From CALBPI01 sp963922335 (lineage in GTDB: Bacteria; Pseudomonadota; Gammaproteobacteria; Steroidobacterales; Woeseiaceae): DNA of 64,000 nt. The position numbers and the translations under genes were made by a program. Below are positions 18,540-27,557 of the stretch, in pieces (the stretch's first letter is position 1; every line of letters starts with the position of its first letter). The notes beneath the pieces were generated by a model that was not told the DNA's origin, searched no databases, and saw only the letters and a program-made list of their open reading frames with translations. The stretch spans positions 186,001 to 250,000 of the forward strand of contig CAWUIB010000003.1 of NCBI GenBank assembly GCA_963922335.1, read 5' to 3'.

Positions 18540-19244
18540 ATGGCCGAGCGTGAGCATGATCCACAAACAGCAAAGCCGTCGCGTAAGGCGTGGTTTGCGA
18601 GCTTCTGGGCGGCGAACAACACTACTGTTTTGGGCGGCATTGCCACTCTGGTTGTCTTTGGTGGCGGCGTCTGGCTCGTGCAGTCGTGGTTGGATGCACC
18701 TGCGCCGAAGGCTCAAAAAGTGGTGCAGGAAATCGCACTGGTTCGACCACCGCCACCCCCAAAAAAAGAAGAGCCACCGCCGCCGCCGCCCGAGATCGAG
18801 GAGGAAGTCGACCTCCCCGAGCCTGAGCCCGCACCGGAGCCATTACAGTCGGACGAGGCGCCGCCGCCGGACCTGTTAGGCCTTGACGCCGAAGGTGTCG
18901 CTGGCGCGGATGGCTTTGGTTTGATCGCCAATCGTGGCGGTCGCGGCATCACCGATGGCGGAGGTGGTGACCGTTTTCGTTGGTATGCCGGCGTGCTCCG
19001 GCAGGCCTTGTCTGCGCACCTCGCCCAATACGATGAGTTGCGCACTAGAAATTACGCCATCACGGTCCGGCTTTGGCTGAATCGTGCAGGTGAGGTTCAG
19101 CGTGTCTTGCTTGACGAGAGTACCGGTGAGCCAGAGTTGGACCTTGTCATTGAACAAGCATTGGCAAATCTGACGGAGCTTGGCGGGCAACAGCCTGCCG
19201 GTATTCCGCAACCCGTGACGCTCAGACTGGTGTCGCGTCTATGA
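18540..19244 (+). CDS. TonB-like energy transducer
   Basis: 234 residues. One N-terminal membrane anchor (about 27-50) is followed by a Pro/Glu/Lys-rich periplasmic spacer (about 68-110, with RPPPPPKKEEPPPPPPE), then a Gly-rich linker and a TonB-like C-terminal domain (about 150-234; YAITVRLWLNRAGEVQRVLL). This is the standard TonB plan, with a spacer long enough to reach toward the outer membrane. It lies directly after exbD and before the porin-like gene. No TonB-dependent receptor gene occurs in the window, so the outer-membrane target could be the porin, TpsB, or an unlinked receptor. The proline run is encoded by a CCG-rich stretch (18747-18790). Confidence 0.85.
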   Translation: MAEREHDPQTAKPSRKAWFASFWAANNTTVLGGIATLVVFGGGVWLVQSWLDAPAPKAQKVVQEIALVRPPPPPKKEEPPPPPPEIEEEVDLPEPEPAPEPLQSDEAPPPDLLGLDAEGVAGADGFGLIANRGGRGITDGGGGDRFRWYAGVLRQALSAHLAQYDELRTRNYAITVRLWLNRAGEVQRVLLDESTGEPELDLVIEQALANLTELGGQQPAGIPQPVTLRLVSRL

Positions 19245-19263
19245 GAACGTATCGGAGGGGAAA

Positions 19264-20874
19264 ATGAACTGCGTCAAGAGCTCACTGTTGGCTGGTCTGA
19301 CGGCACTTCTGCTGGCGACACCAGCGGTGGCCAACGAAAAGGAGGATTTACTGGAACTGAAGTTGACGGTCGTCAATCTCTTGCAGTCACTCGTCGAACG
19401 CGGGGTGTTAACCGAAGCCGAGGCGGCAGCCATGGTGGCGGACGCACAACAATCGGCTGCTGCGACTGCCGCTGCGGAGGCTGAACAGGCGCCGGAGCTC
19501 AACGAAGGTGATGTCCGCGTCACGTATGTTCCAGAAATCGTACGCGAACAGCTCAGAGAAGAAATTCGTGAGGAAATTGCGGCAGGCGTTGTTGCCGATG
19601 TCAAAGAAGATGCTCGCGCAGAAGGTTGGGGCGTGCCCGCCAGTCTTCCCGACTGGGTGAACCGTATTTCTCTGGGCGGCGATTTTCGCGTCCGCGCCGA
19701 GGGTCTGCTGTTCGGTGCTGACAACGCTCAGAATACTTACCTCGACTTCACTGCAGTCAATGATGCAGGCGGCATCGACCGCGCAGGCATTGACGCGATC
19801 CTGAACACCACGGAAGACCGCGTCCGACTGCGTGGTGCCGCTCGATTCACGATTGAATCCGTCCTTTCTGATAACTGGTATGCGTATGCACGGATAGCGA
19901 CGGGCAGCATTCCCAACCCGCTATCGCGAAATCAGACTCTGGGTAGATTCGGACAAACGTGGCAAACCAATATTGATCGTGCCTATCTTGAATGGGCGCC
20001 CGAGCCCGAGAATACATTCGGTCAGTCGGTGCAGTTCGGTCGGATTTTCAAGCCCTGGCCAGGTACCGACCTCGTCTGGGATAACGACGTCGGGTTTGAA
20101 GGTGTTTACTACGACATTACCGCCGCGTTTGATGATGCCCGACGCGATAGCCTGCGGGTTGGCCTCGGGTATTTCGCCATCAATGAAGTCGATTTCACTG
20201 CCGACGATGGATTTCTTGCGACGTTTGATGTTCTCGGTCGGATCGGTTGGGGAGATGACAGCAATCTGTTTGTGAATGCTGCCTACTATCACTACGAGAA
20301 CATCACCGGTATCCGCAATGCGCCGGATTCAGATCTGACAGACTTCACCGCACCTCGACGTTTCCAGCGCGGCAACACCCTATTTGATATTCGTAACGAC
20401 CTGGATCCGACCACGAATCTGTTTGGTCTTGCGGCAGAGTACCGTCTCGTCAATTTGTCGACCGGGTTTGAGACCACGCTCGCAAGTGGCATGCCATTGC
20501 GGTTCACCGCAGACTATGTCCGTAACATCGGGTTTGAAGAAGACGATGTGCTGGCGCGCACCGGTCTGAACGTGCGAGAGCGCACCGACGGATATGCCGC
20601 CTATTTGCTGCTCGGTCCGGAAGAGCTATATGCGCGGGGTGAATGGTCTGTGCAGGCCGGCTATCGCTATCTCGAGCGTGATGCGGTGGTCGACGCCTTC
20701 ACCGATTCCAACTTCGGCGGTGGCGCTACCGACACACAGGGCTACGCGCTCCGTGGGCGCTACGCTTTTGCTGACGATGTCTGGCTTGATGTCCGATGGC
20801 TATCCTCTAGCGAAATTGATGGCCCGCCGCTCACGATTGATAGTTTCCTGATCGATCTGAATAGCAGGTTCTGA
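19264..20874 (+). CDS. Porin-like outer-membrane beta-barrel
   Basis: 536 residues. A signal peptide (about 1-23) is followed by an alpha-helical, coiled-coil-prone N-terminal region (about 25-110, rich in Glu and Ala) and an Asp/Glu-rich linker. From about residue 140 onward come amphipathic beta-strands with alternating aromatic residues, and the protein ends in Phe (LIDLNSRF). This matches the putative-porin family that has an N-terminal helical domain. A helix and linker before a barrel could span part of the periplasm. The GGAGGGGAAA ribosome site is strong. It is the sixth gene in the TPS run, 19 bp after the tonB-like gene. Substrate unknown. Confidence 0.8.
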   Translation: MNCVKSSLLAGLTALLLATPAVANEKEDLLELKLTVVNLLQSLVERGVLTEAEAAAMVADAQQSAAATAAAEAEQAPELNEGDVRVTYVPEIVREQLREEIREEIAAGVVADVKEDARAEGWGVPASLPDWVNRISLGGDFRVRAEGLLFGADNAQNTYLDFTAVNDAGGIDRAGIDAILNTTEDRVRLRGAARFTIESVLSDNWYAYARIATGSIPNPLSRNQTLGRFGQTWQTNIDRAYLEWAPEPENTFGQSVQFGRIFKPWPGTDLVWDNDVGFEGVYYDITAAFDDARRDSLRVGLGYFAINEVDFTADDGFLATFDVLGRIGWGDDSNLFVNAAYYHYENITGIRNAPDSDLTDFTAPRRFQRGNTLFDIRNDLDPTTNLFGLAAEYRLVNLSTGFETTLASGMPLRFTADYVRNIGFEEDDVLARTGLNVRERTDGYAAYLLLGPEELYARGEWSVQAGYRYLERDAVVDAFTDSNFGGGATDTQGYALRGRYAFADDVWLDVRWLSSSEIDGPPLTIDSFLIDLNSRF

Positions 20875-20877
20875 GTC

Positions 20878-21507
20878 ATGGAATTGGCAATCCGTTTCGG
20901 TATCGCACTCGCAATTTGTTTTACTTGTGTTGGGGAAGTTGGCGCTCAACAACCGCAAGGTGATTCGAGTGCAAGACTAAGACTGCAGGTCAACCAGCTT
21001 TCTGCAGACAATGGTCGACTTAATCGCGAGAACTCCGAGCTTCAGCAACAGATCGCTGCATTGACGAAGCAGTTGGAGGCAGCCGAAGAAAAGATAGAAC
21101 GCACCGAGAGCCGACTTGGCCGCGCCGAGAACACGGCACAGCGATTCCGTGAAGTCACCCAGCAGAATTCCGAGACGCTGGATTTGATGCGCGAGCGCGA
21201 GCGGGAGTTGGTGGGTAAATTCCGGGAGACGATCAACCAGCTCCGTGACACTGAGCGTGCCAGGGCAGAGCTCGAAACTCGAGCAGCGGATCTCGACATC
21301 TCTTTTCAGAATTGTGCGGCCAACAATCGAGAGATGTTTGAAGTCAGCAATGAGATTCTGGACGTTCTCGATGGGAGAGGTCCGCTGAAGCGTATGGGTG
21401 AGCGAGAACCATTCACTCAGCTGTCTCGTGTACGACTTGAAAATCTCGTCGATGAATATCGTTATGCGCTGGAGGACGAGCTGATTGACACGCCGGAGTC
21501 GCCATGA
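20878..21507 (+). CDS. Periplasmic coiled-coil protein of unknown function
   Basis: 209 residues with a signal peptide (about 1-24, cleaved after VGA). Residues about 30-135 are heptad-rich (LRLQVNQLSADNGRLNREN and so on), predicting a long coiled coil, followed by a small C-terminal region with two conserved-looking helices. It starts 3 bp after the porin gene and its stop overlaps the next gene's ATG (ATGA). I do not recognise a named family. In this context it may be a periplasmic scaffold linking the ExbB/TonB module with the porin or TPS proteins, but that is a guess from position. Confidence 0.7.
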   Translation: MELAIRFGIALAICFTCVGEVGAQQPQGDSSARLRLQVNQLSADNGRLNRENSELQQQIAALTKQLEAAEEKIERTESRLGRAENTAQRFREVTQQNSETLDLMRERERELVGKFRETINQLRDTERARAELETRAADLDISFQNCAANNREMFEVSNEILDVLDGRGPLKRMGEREPFTQLSRVRLENLVDEYRYALEDELIDTPESP

Positions 21508-22715
21508 TGTCGGCGCTGGCGAAGGTAATCCATGGGCAGGAGTCAGGGGACAGCGATCCGCACACGCCCATTAGTCGCGAACAAACCGGATCTCGAGTCG
21601 TGTTGTTCTCGAATACGAGTTGGTATTTGTACAATTTTCGTCTCCAGCTCCTTGAGACTCTTCGGTCCGAAGGGTATGACGTCGTGCTGGTGAGTCCGCG
21701 TGATACCTATACCGACCGGCTGATCGAGGCGGGTTTCGAGTGGCAGGACATCGAACTCGATCGGCGCAGTGTGAATCCGCTTGCCCAAGTTGGTGTCCTG
21801 TTGCATCTGTGGAAACTCTGGCGACAACTACGGCCACACACACTGCATTTATTTACCATTAAGTGTGTCATTCTCGGCGGACTCAGTGCGCGTCTGGCCC
21901 GGGTGCCACGGCGGGTACACGCGATTGCAGGACTCGGAAGCGTGTACTCGGATCGCAGCAAAAGGTGGTTGAGGATCGCGGTGACTGCGGCACTGAGGTT
22001 CGCCACGGCCGGTGCGCGCAGCGATGTCATCGTACAGAATCCGGACGACGCGGCATTGCTTGTACGCCAGAAGATCGTCAGCCGGAACCGCGTGCACCTG
22101 ATTCGTGGCTCGGGCGTAGATGGCGAGCGGTTTCGAATTGAGCGCAATCCTGCAGCAGAGACTCGGATTCGATTTCTATTTGCAGCGCGCCTGCTTTGGG
22201 CCAAGGGCATTCGGGATTTCGTAAAGTTGGCGGAGCAGTCGACTACCGCGAACGTCGAGTTCATGATTGCGGGCGCATCCGACCCTGGAAATCCGGACTC
22301 GGTGGACAACGAATTCTTGCAACGATGTCAGCAGGTAGACAATCTCACCCTGTTGGGACACGTCGATGATATGGCTGCGTTGCTGCGAAAGGTCTCCGTC
22401 ATGGTGCTGCCGTCATCTTACGGAGAAGGTGTACCGCGGACACTGGTCGAGTCCGCGGCCGCAAGCTTACCGTTGATTGCTTACGATGTTCCGGGTAGTC
22501 GAGAAATTGTGCTCAACGGACGCAACGGGTTCCTTTGCCAACCTGGCGATTTCGATGCACTGCAGAGTGCTGCCAATCGATTGGCGCAAGACCCGGCACT
22601 CCGACAGCAGTTTGGTGAAGCCAGTCGCATGCACTTCGAAACGGAATATGATCAACGTACGGTTAATCGCAAAACGCTGGATGTATACAGGGGTGTTGCT
22701 GTGCGGGGCGGCTAG
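21504..22715 (+). CDS. GT4-family glycosyltransferase
   Basis: 403 residues in two Rossmann-like halves. The N-terminal half (about 30-190) opens with VVLFSNTSWYLYNFR. The C-terminal half contains the GT4 features: FLFAARLLWAKGI (donor-binding start), LLGHVDDM, and GEGVPRTLVESAAASLPLIA with the E-x7-E-like pair, then AYDVPGSREIV. Enzymes of this family transfer a sugar from a nucleotide donor onto lipid-linked or polymer acceptors at the cytoplasmic face. It is joined to the TPS operon by an ATGA overlap with the coiled-coil gene. It may act on the polysaccharide made by the downstream loci or glycosylate a surface protein. Sugar and acceptor cannot be told from sequence. Confidence 0.88.
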   Translation: MMSALAKVIHGQESGDSDPHTPISREQTGSRVVLFSNTSWYLYNFRLQLLETLRSEGYDVVLVSPRDTYTDRLIEAGFEWQDIELDRRSVNPLAQVGVLLHLWKLWRQLRPHTLHLFTIKCVILGGLSARLARVPRRVHAIAGLGSVYSDRSKRWLRIAVTAALRFATAGARSDVIVQNPDDAALLVRQKIVSRNRVHLIRGSGVDGERFRIERNPAAETRIRFLFAARLLWAKGIRDFVKLAEQSTTANVEFMIAGASDPGNPDSVDNEFLQRCQQVDNLTLLGHVDDMAALLRKVSVMVLPSSYGEGVPRTLVESAAASLPLIAYDVPGSREIVLNGRNGFLCQPGDFDALQSAANRLAQDPALRQQFGEASRMHFETEYDQRTVNRKTLDVYRGVAVRGG

Positions 22716-24837
22716 CGCAGAGCCATCGAACACCGACACAGACTGCATCCGCAAGGTGCTGCTAACCTTGGCTGCACAAGTTGCCGCAGATGCATCCTGC
22801 GTGCTCTCGCTGGTAGACGCCAAGTCTTTGACTGTACCCGAGATTCGCAGGCAGACCGCCACACCACCGTCTCGCTTGCCGGGAATTGGCAAGCCCGTCC
22901 CCCCCTTTCGTGAATTGCAGCGCGACGATGGTCAATGGTCGGGTAGTGCAGGCTCGATCACGCTGGGCCGATTTGCGCTGCCAGAGCGTTTCTCGTCGGT
23001 CGTCGGTGATCTGCTGTCTGCGCCGATGGTTCTCGATCTTGCACGGACGCCACTCGCCGATGCGTCATTCTCGCCATCGAAACTAATCCAGAACGAAGCG
23101 GGTGGGATTCGTTGGCAAAGCGATATCGAGCGATTGGCGATGCGATTGCAGATCGAGGGTACGTATCACTTCGATGGTTTATTCACTATGCGACTGGATT
23201 GGAATGCCCCCGTGCCTGGCGGCGTTGTCACCCTCCAGCTACCCCTTCAATCGAGCCTGCTCCGCCATGTTGCGAGGCGTGGTCCGCACGCGTCCGGTAG
23301 CGCCTTACCGCGGGTCATTGATATCGAGCCAGCAGTGCCTTACCAATTCGAGTATGCGCCGTGGTTACAACTGTCAGACGATCGACATGGATTCGTGCTG
23401 TTGAGCGCAAGTCAGGAATCATGGGGCGATGTGAGGCACCCCATTTCCATACAGTACTCGTCGGGTCAGCCGATACTTGTTGTGGCATTTTCCTTGGATG
23501 CGCCGAAGCGGAGTGTGGAAATCGCACTGCAACCGCTGCCGTTACGTGACGAGCGTGTCAATCCACATGACATAGCTTGGCTTGCCGGGCAGGTTCCCGA
23601 TGCAAAACCTCTGCATACCCGAGTCAGTCGTTCAGTGGCGGGCGCGACCGGCGTGACAGACTTTCCATCGAATGTCGTCGTGCACCAAGGTTGGACAGAC
23701 ATTCAGGGATACCCGGGTACCCACGACGCCCGATTGTTTGCCTCACTTCAAAGTTTCATCGAATCTGTTCATGACGCTGATGCAAAAGCGTTGCTATATC
23801 TTGGCGCAGAGGCTTCGGTTGCGATGCCGGACTTCGCACGGTGGCTAAGGCAGATTGTTGCCATACCGTTAAGACGAGGTCGCAGTCGAGGTGAGACGCC
23901 AGCGCTGCGGCCACACGGAGGGGGCATGGAATGGGCAGCACACCATGCCTCACTTGTTGAAGCGTTGATGCAGGACAGTGGGGCGGACGGTGTATTTCTT
24001 GATATGCTCGGAGATGTCAGGCCTAGCATCAATATGTGGGCAGAACTTGGGTATTTGGCAAACGACAAGACGCTACGGGCGGAATTTCCGTGGTTTGCTA
24101 ATCGGTACTGGTTGCATAGGCTTTCGGAGGCTATTCACCGAGGTGGACGCGACGCTGTAATCGCCTGTCACGTGTCTGGCCCCGCATCCCCTGGGCAGGG
24201 TGTGTGTGACTATCTGCTCGTTGGTGAGCAGGAGTTGGCCGAAGGGCGTCGGCGCGGCAACGCGCGCTATCTCGACCTGATCGAACCCGAAAGACTCCGT
24301 GCACTCTACAATCCCTACCGTCGCGGCCTTCCTATCCAATGGCTGGTTAAGCCGACTCGCGGTGGTGCAGCGATGGATCGCGTGTCCGCATCGACATTGA
24401 TGCTGGATATTCCTGTTCGCACCCAGTGGCCACAGTTCATCGCTGCGTCTGCACAAACCAGTATGCTAAATCCGGTCGCCGACGTTCGTCGGCACTGGGC
24501 GTTATGGCGATCGCGCACGGCGCAAGGTTCATGGATCGCACCTTGGGAACCTCAACCGGTTCGATGGCACGGTACTGGGACTCCGCGGCTGAGCACTCGC
24601 ACGCTAATGCAGCGCTCAAAGTTGGAGGTAACGGTCAGCAATCTCACTCTGACAGATCACTGCGGCATGTTGCAGCTTTCAACGGCAGACCCGGCTCTAT
24701 CTGAGCTCTCGATCACACAGGCACGCCATCTGAGCGAAGGCGCGGCCCTCGAGACTCAGGTCGACGGCATACCGCTATGTGTATCCGCAGAGGACTTTGT
24801 TGTTGTCGAATTGATACTGGACTCGAGCAGTCCGTAA
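22648..24837 (+). CDS. Large secreted protein, TIM-barrel glycoside-hydrolase-like
   Basis: 729 residues from an ATG at 22648, which gives the best signal peptide (basic RLIAKR, hydrophobic core, cleavage after ASA); a shorter start at 22681 is possible. It overlaps the GT4 gene by 68 bases. The N-terminal half is beta-rich with WQSDIERLAMR-like strands; the C-terminal half resembles a glycosidase-type TIM barrel: KALLYLGAEAS, then ADGVFLDMLGD, AVIACHVSGPAS and DYLLVGEQE, where the Asp and Glu are plausible catalytic residues. A beta-sandwich ends the protein. It resembles domains of unknown function annotated as glycosidase-like, but I cannot assign a family. Its last 82 bases overlap the convergent sulfotransferase gene. 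Confidence 0.7.
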   Translation: MINVRLIAKRWMYTGVLLCGAASAEPSNTDTDCIRKVLLTLAAQVAADASCVLSLVDAKSLTVPEIRRQTATPPSRLPGIGKPVPPFRELQRDDGQWSGSAGSITLGRFALPERFSSVVGDLLSAPMVLDLARTPLADASFSPSKLIQNEAGGIRWQSDIERLAMRLQIEGTYHFDGLFTMRLDWNAPVPGGVVTLQLPLQSSLLRHVARRGPHASGSALPRVIDIEPAVPYQFEYAPWLQLSDDRHGFVLLSASQESWGDVRHPISIQYSSGQPILVVAFSLDAPKRSVEIALQPLPLRDERVNPHDIAWLAGQVPDAKPLHTRVSRSVAGATGVTDFPSNVVVHQGWTDIQGYPGTHDARLFASLQSFIESVHDADAKALLYLGAEASVAMPDFARWLRQIVAIPLRRGRSRGETPALRPHGGGMEWAAHHASLVEALMQDSGADGVFLDMLGDVRPSINMWAELGYLANDKTLRAEFPWFANRYWLHRLSEAIHRGGRDAVIACHVSGPASPGQGVCDYLLVGEQELAEGRRRGNARYLDLIEPERLRALYNPYRRGLPIQWLVKPTRGGAAMDRVSASTLMLDIPVRTQWPQFIAASAQTSMLNPVADVRRHWALWRSRTAQGSWIAPWEPQPVRWHGTGTPRLSTRTLMQRSKLEVTVSNLTLTDHCGMLQLSTADPALSELSITQARHLSEGAALETQVDGIPLCVSAEDFVVVELILDSSSP

Positions 24838-25718
24838 CCGAGGGTCGCTCTCAGGCGCTGGTCGTCAATCGAAAAAATCTCATTCAGTTCGGTCCGTGCA
24901 AGCGTCGATAGACCAGCCCGAGCAGCAGGCTTGTAAAGCGCCTTCTTGATGCCGGTCTTTATCCATTGACTCTTTTTTGGCCCCAGTATAGCCAACGCAC
25001 GGTTTAGTAGCGGACGTACTCTTGGGTTTCGTATGAGATGACTCAGCGTTGCACTGCGATTACGGTGTGCCACATTCGTCGCGGCAAACTCGCTCGTACC
25101 GTCATCTGGCAAATTCAAAAACTCAAGTATCGACAGATATACACTGCGCGGGTTCTGCTTCAGCGAACTTAGTCGCATGACATGGACTTGGTCGCGGCTT
25201 ACGGCTTCAAACAGTCGCTGCATTTGCGACCCGACCGACGCAATAGCCTCGTAGTCGAGCAGGCGTGGTTCAGGGCATCGGTTCGGAATGTCAGTACCCG
25301 AACGTCTGGCGGTCCTAAGATTCCAGGCCGCAAGGAAGTCGGATTCGGTCTCGTATCCTGCGTTGAACATCTGCATATGCCAGGCCTGGGCAATCTCTGG
25401 TTGCGGCCTGAGGCACACAATAAAGCGTGCGTTGGGCACGACCTCAATGATTCGCTGTATCGCAACCTCGCTGTAGAGGTAGTGCGTTGATGCGTCTACT
25501 CGATACCGTTTGTCCGATTGCCGGGAATACAATGCGGTGTAATCCCCGAGGCCGTTAAGCCCCTCGCGCTTAGCAAAACTGGGTAAATCCGATGACCAGA
25601 AGTTAGGCTCTTTAATATTGCCAAGACCGACATCGGGGTGAGTATCCAGGTACCCGGCAATAGCACTGGTCCCGCATTTCGGCGCCCCAGGAATAAATAG
25701 GTTAGGCAGTGGCGGCAT
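24756..25718 (-). CDS. PAPS-dependent sulfotransferase family protein
   Basis: 320 residues. The N-terminus LFIPGAPKCGTSAIAGYL is the 5'-phosphosulfate-binding loop of the sulfotransferase family, followed by HPDVGLGNIKEPNFW as in carbohydrate sulfotransferases. The region around IVCLRPQPEIAQAWHMQM resembles the 3'-phosphate-binding segment (usually R-x-P-x-x-R-x-x-S), though less canonical. It would transfer sulfate from PAPS to a sugar hydroxyl. It is the last gene of a four-gene minus-strand run (flippase, polymerase, acyltransferase, sulfotransferase) and overlaps the acyltransferase by 17 bases. It implies a sulfated surface glycan. The 3' end overlaps the convergent gene at 22648-24837. 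Confidence 0.85.
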   Translation of the reverse strand: MPPLPNLFIPGAPKCGTSAIAGYLDTHPDVGLGNIKEPNFWSSDLPSFAKREGLNGLGDYTALYSRQSDKRYRVDASTHYLYSEVAIQRIIEVVPNARFIVCLRPQPEIAQAWHMQMFNAGYETESDFLAAWNLRTARRSGTDIPNRCPEPRLLDYEAIASVGSQMQRLFEAVSRDQVHVMRLSSLKQNPRSVYLSILEFLNLPDDGTSEFAATNVAHRNRSATLSHLIRNPRVRPLLNRALAILGPKKSQWIKTGIKKALYKPAARAGLSTLARTELNEIFSIDDQRLRATLGYGLLESSINSTTTKSSADTHSGMPST

Positions 25719-26301
25719 TGTGTTCTGGTTCGCAGATCGGGTGGGTCAGGCTGCGCACAGTTCGAGCCGGCGTACCCGCAATCAGAGAACCTGTGGTTGA
25801 CTCGAGTTTTCGGGTTACAACAGCGCCGGCGGCAACTACGGATCTTCCTGGAACTCGACTGCCTGCGAGAATACGCACGCCCGCGCCGATCCAGACGTCA
25901 CTTGCGATCTGGATGGGGGCGGTGATCAATGGGTTTTTGCGAATCGGTAACGTCGGATCATCCCAGCTGTGATCGAATGAGACGAGAGAGGAGGCGTGTG
26001 CGATTGACACGTCGTCCCCAATATCGATCCCGCCATTTGCGTCGATATAGCATTGCGTGTGGATGCTAACGTTACTCCCGATTCGCAGGCGATCAAAAAA
26101 CTGGATCGTCACATTGTTGCCGATATAGACGTTGTCACCGAGTGATGCACAAAGGTTGCGCGCAACACCGTACCTGATAAGCACAGGAAACAAGCCTGGC
26201 CAAGGTTGGAACAAGCGATAAAGCCATCGCAGGATGAATTTGGGCAACAAGCCCAGCAAACGACTGAACATGATTATCGGGATTCGGAAACGATAAAACA
26301 T
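25702..26301 (-). CDS. Left-handed beta-helix acyltransferase (WbbJ/maltose-acetyltransferase type)
   Basis: 199 residues from an ATG at 26301, two bases after the polymerase stop; longer upstream starts would run through the polymerase gene. After a short hydrophobic N-terminal segment the protein has hexapeptide repeats (IGNNVTI, IGSNVSI, IDIGDDVSI, IGAGVRI) and the acyltransferase loop with SFDHSWDD, in which the His is the likely catalytic residue. The ending VVAAGAVVTRKLE and IAGTPARTVRSL is classic for sugar O- or N-acetyltransferases. The likely role is acetylation of a repeat-unit sugar of the surface polysaccharide. Confidence 0.87.
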   Translation of the reverse strand: MFYRFRIPIIMFSRLLGLLPKFILRWLYRLFQPWPGLFPVLIRYGVARNLCASLGDNVYIGNNVTIQFFDRLRIGSNVSIHTQCYIDANGGIDIGDDVSIAHASSLVSFDHSWDDPTLPIRKNPLITAPIQIASDVWIGAGVRILAGSRVPGRSVVAAGAVVTRKLESTTGSLIAGTPARTVRSLTHPICEPEHNAATA

Positions 26302-26303
26302 GC

Positions 26304-27557
26304 TCAAGCTCGCAGCGCGTGCGTGAACGCTGGCCGATAAGTCCGACGACGAAGCAGCCAGCACAGAAAAATACCGGGAAGAATAAGCGCAGCCATTTTC
26401 AGGTAGCTGTCGAGCCAGGCGATACCAACGTGCGCGATCCAAGGCATCGCGATGCAGTAAACGATCACCGCAAGTTCTGATCGACTTCTGACATACAACC
26501 GGGAAACCGCACCGAGCAGCATCCCGAAAAATAGTCCCAGTCCCGCGACGCCGACCCACCGTCCCGCAAGAAACAGCCCGCCGGGCAGAGTCGCCGGATA
26601 GCCTACACCCGCGGCGGCAACCGATGGAAAGTAGGTTGTCATAAATGCCTGTTGAGCGCCCTGGACCAAATAGAGGGGCGAGTTCGGAATCCTATCCTCG
26701 TTAACGATCACAGCGAGGTTGTGGAATGCATCGAAATTACGACCGAACAACCATGTGCGTAACTCCAGACCTTCCTGAAATCGAGCTACCGCCTGATCGG
26801 CGCTGTCGTATCCCTTGTAGTAGAGCAAAATAGGGTCAAGGGCCTGTAGAACCACAGCAAGGATCAACGCGGCGCACGCGATTTTTCCGAATCGAATCTT
26901 TGTGCTACCTGTGATCGCAGCCCAGGCGACCAATCCGGCGAGCGGCCAGAGAATGCGTCCACGTCCGCCGAGCGGAAGTAGCGCTGCGGCAAAAATTCCG
27001 GTCAGAACCAGGAGCGTGAACCATCGCTTGCGCCGAATACACCAGGCGCCGAGGATCATGTATCCGAGCGTAAACCAGAAGGAAAACGCATAGAGCACCT
27101 TGCCAAGATTGCTGGCAACAATAGTTGAGCGCGCTGCATTGAGATTCAGGGTTGCGATCATTGCGGCGGTGGCCAACCCGCCGATCACCAAAAGTAGTAA
27201 TCCCAATCTCGCATCTCTGGCGCTCAAAGGTGCGAGGCGCGCAAAGCGAGGCGAACGTCGTGCCGTGCCGAACCAACCGAGTGCAACGGCAACGAGGAAG
27301 ACAATCAATACCCGTTGGGTTGATAGCACGCCTTCCAGTGCTTCGGTTTGTACAACGTTGTACGCTCCAATCAGCGGGAAGCCAAACGCCGGCATAAAGC
27401 ACTGAGGCAGAAAGAATACGAGTGAGTAAAACAGCACAAACCACATCGCTGGTGAGAACAAGCGGGCGGGATGTTTGAAACGAGCCCCCGTCGAGAACAC
27501 CAGTCCCGCTAGAAGCACTGCCTGTGCGATCAGCCAGACGTAGAACTCAGATAACAT
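26304..27557 (-). CDS. Wzy-like O-antigen/polysaccharide polymerase
   Basis: 417 residues from an ATG at 27557, chosen because GAGGAAG lies upstream and it overlaps the flippase by only 11 bases; an earlier ATG at 27587 is possible. The protein is almost entirely hydrophobic, about ten or more membrane helices, with one long periplasmic loop (about 240-310; RFQEGLELRTWLFGRN). Such a layout between an acyltransferase and a Wzx flippase is typical of Wzy polymerases, which are too variable to identify by motif. Assignment rests on topology and context. Confidence 0.7.
   Translation of the reverse strand: MLSEFYVWLIAQAVLLAGLVFSTGARFKHPARLFSPAMWFVLFYSLVFFLPQCFMPAFGFPLIGAYNVVQTEALEGVLSTQRVLIVFLVAVALGWFGTARRSPRFARLAPLSARDARLGLLLLVIGGLATAAMIATLNLNAARSTIVASNLGKVLYAFSFWFTLGYMILGAWCIRRKRWFTLLVLTGIFAAALLPLGGRGRILWPLAGLVAWAAITGSTKIRFGKIACAALILAVVLQALDPILLYYKGYDSADQAVARFQEGLELRTWLFGRNFDAFHNLAVIVNEDRIPNSPLYLVQGAQQAFMTTYFPSVAAAGVGYPATLPGGLFLAGRWVGVAGLGLFFGMLLGAVSRLYVRSRSELAVIVYCIAMPWIAHVGIAWLDSYLKMAALILPGIFLCWLLRRRTYRPAFTHALRA

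Noticed and set aside
18747..18790. Triplet-type CCG repeat as a mobile or unstable element
   Set aside because: It simply encodes the proline-rich spacer of the TonB-like protein.
22477..22647. Longer N-terminus for the secreted TIM-barrel-like protein
   Set aside because: It would overlap the GT4 gene by 239 bases and bury the signal peptide.
26302..26559. N-terminal extension of the acyltransferase
   Set aside because: It overlaps the polymerase gene in another frame and lacks hexapeptide-family character.
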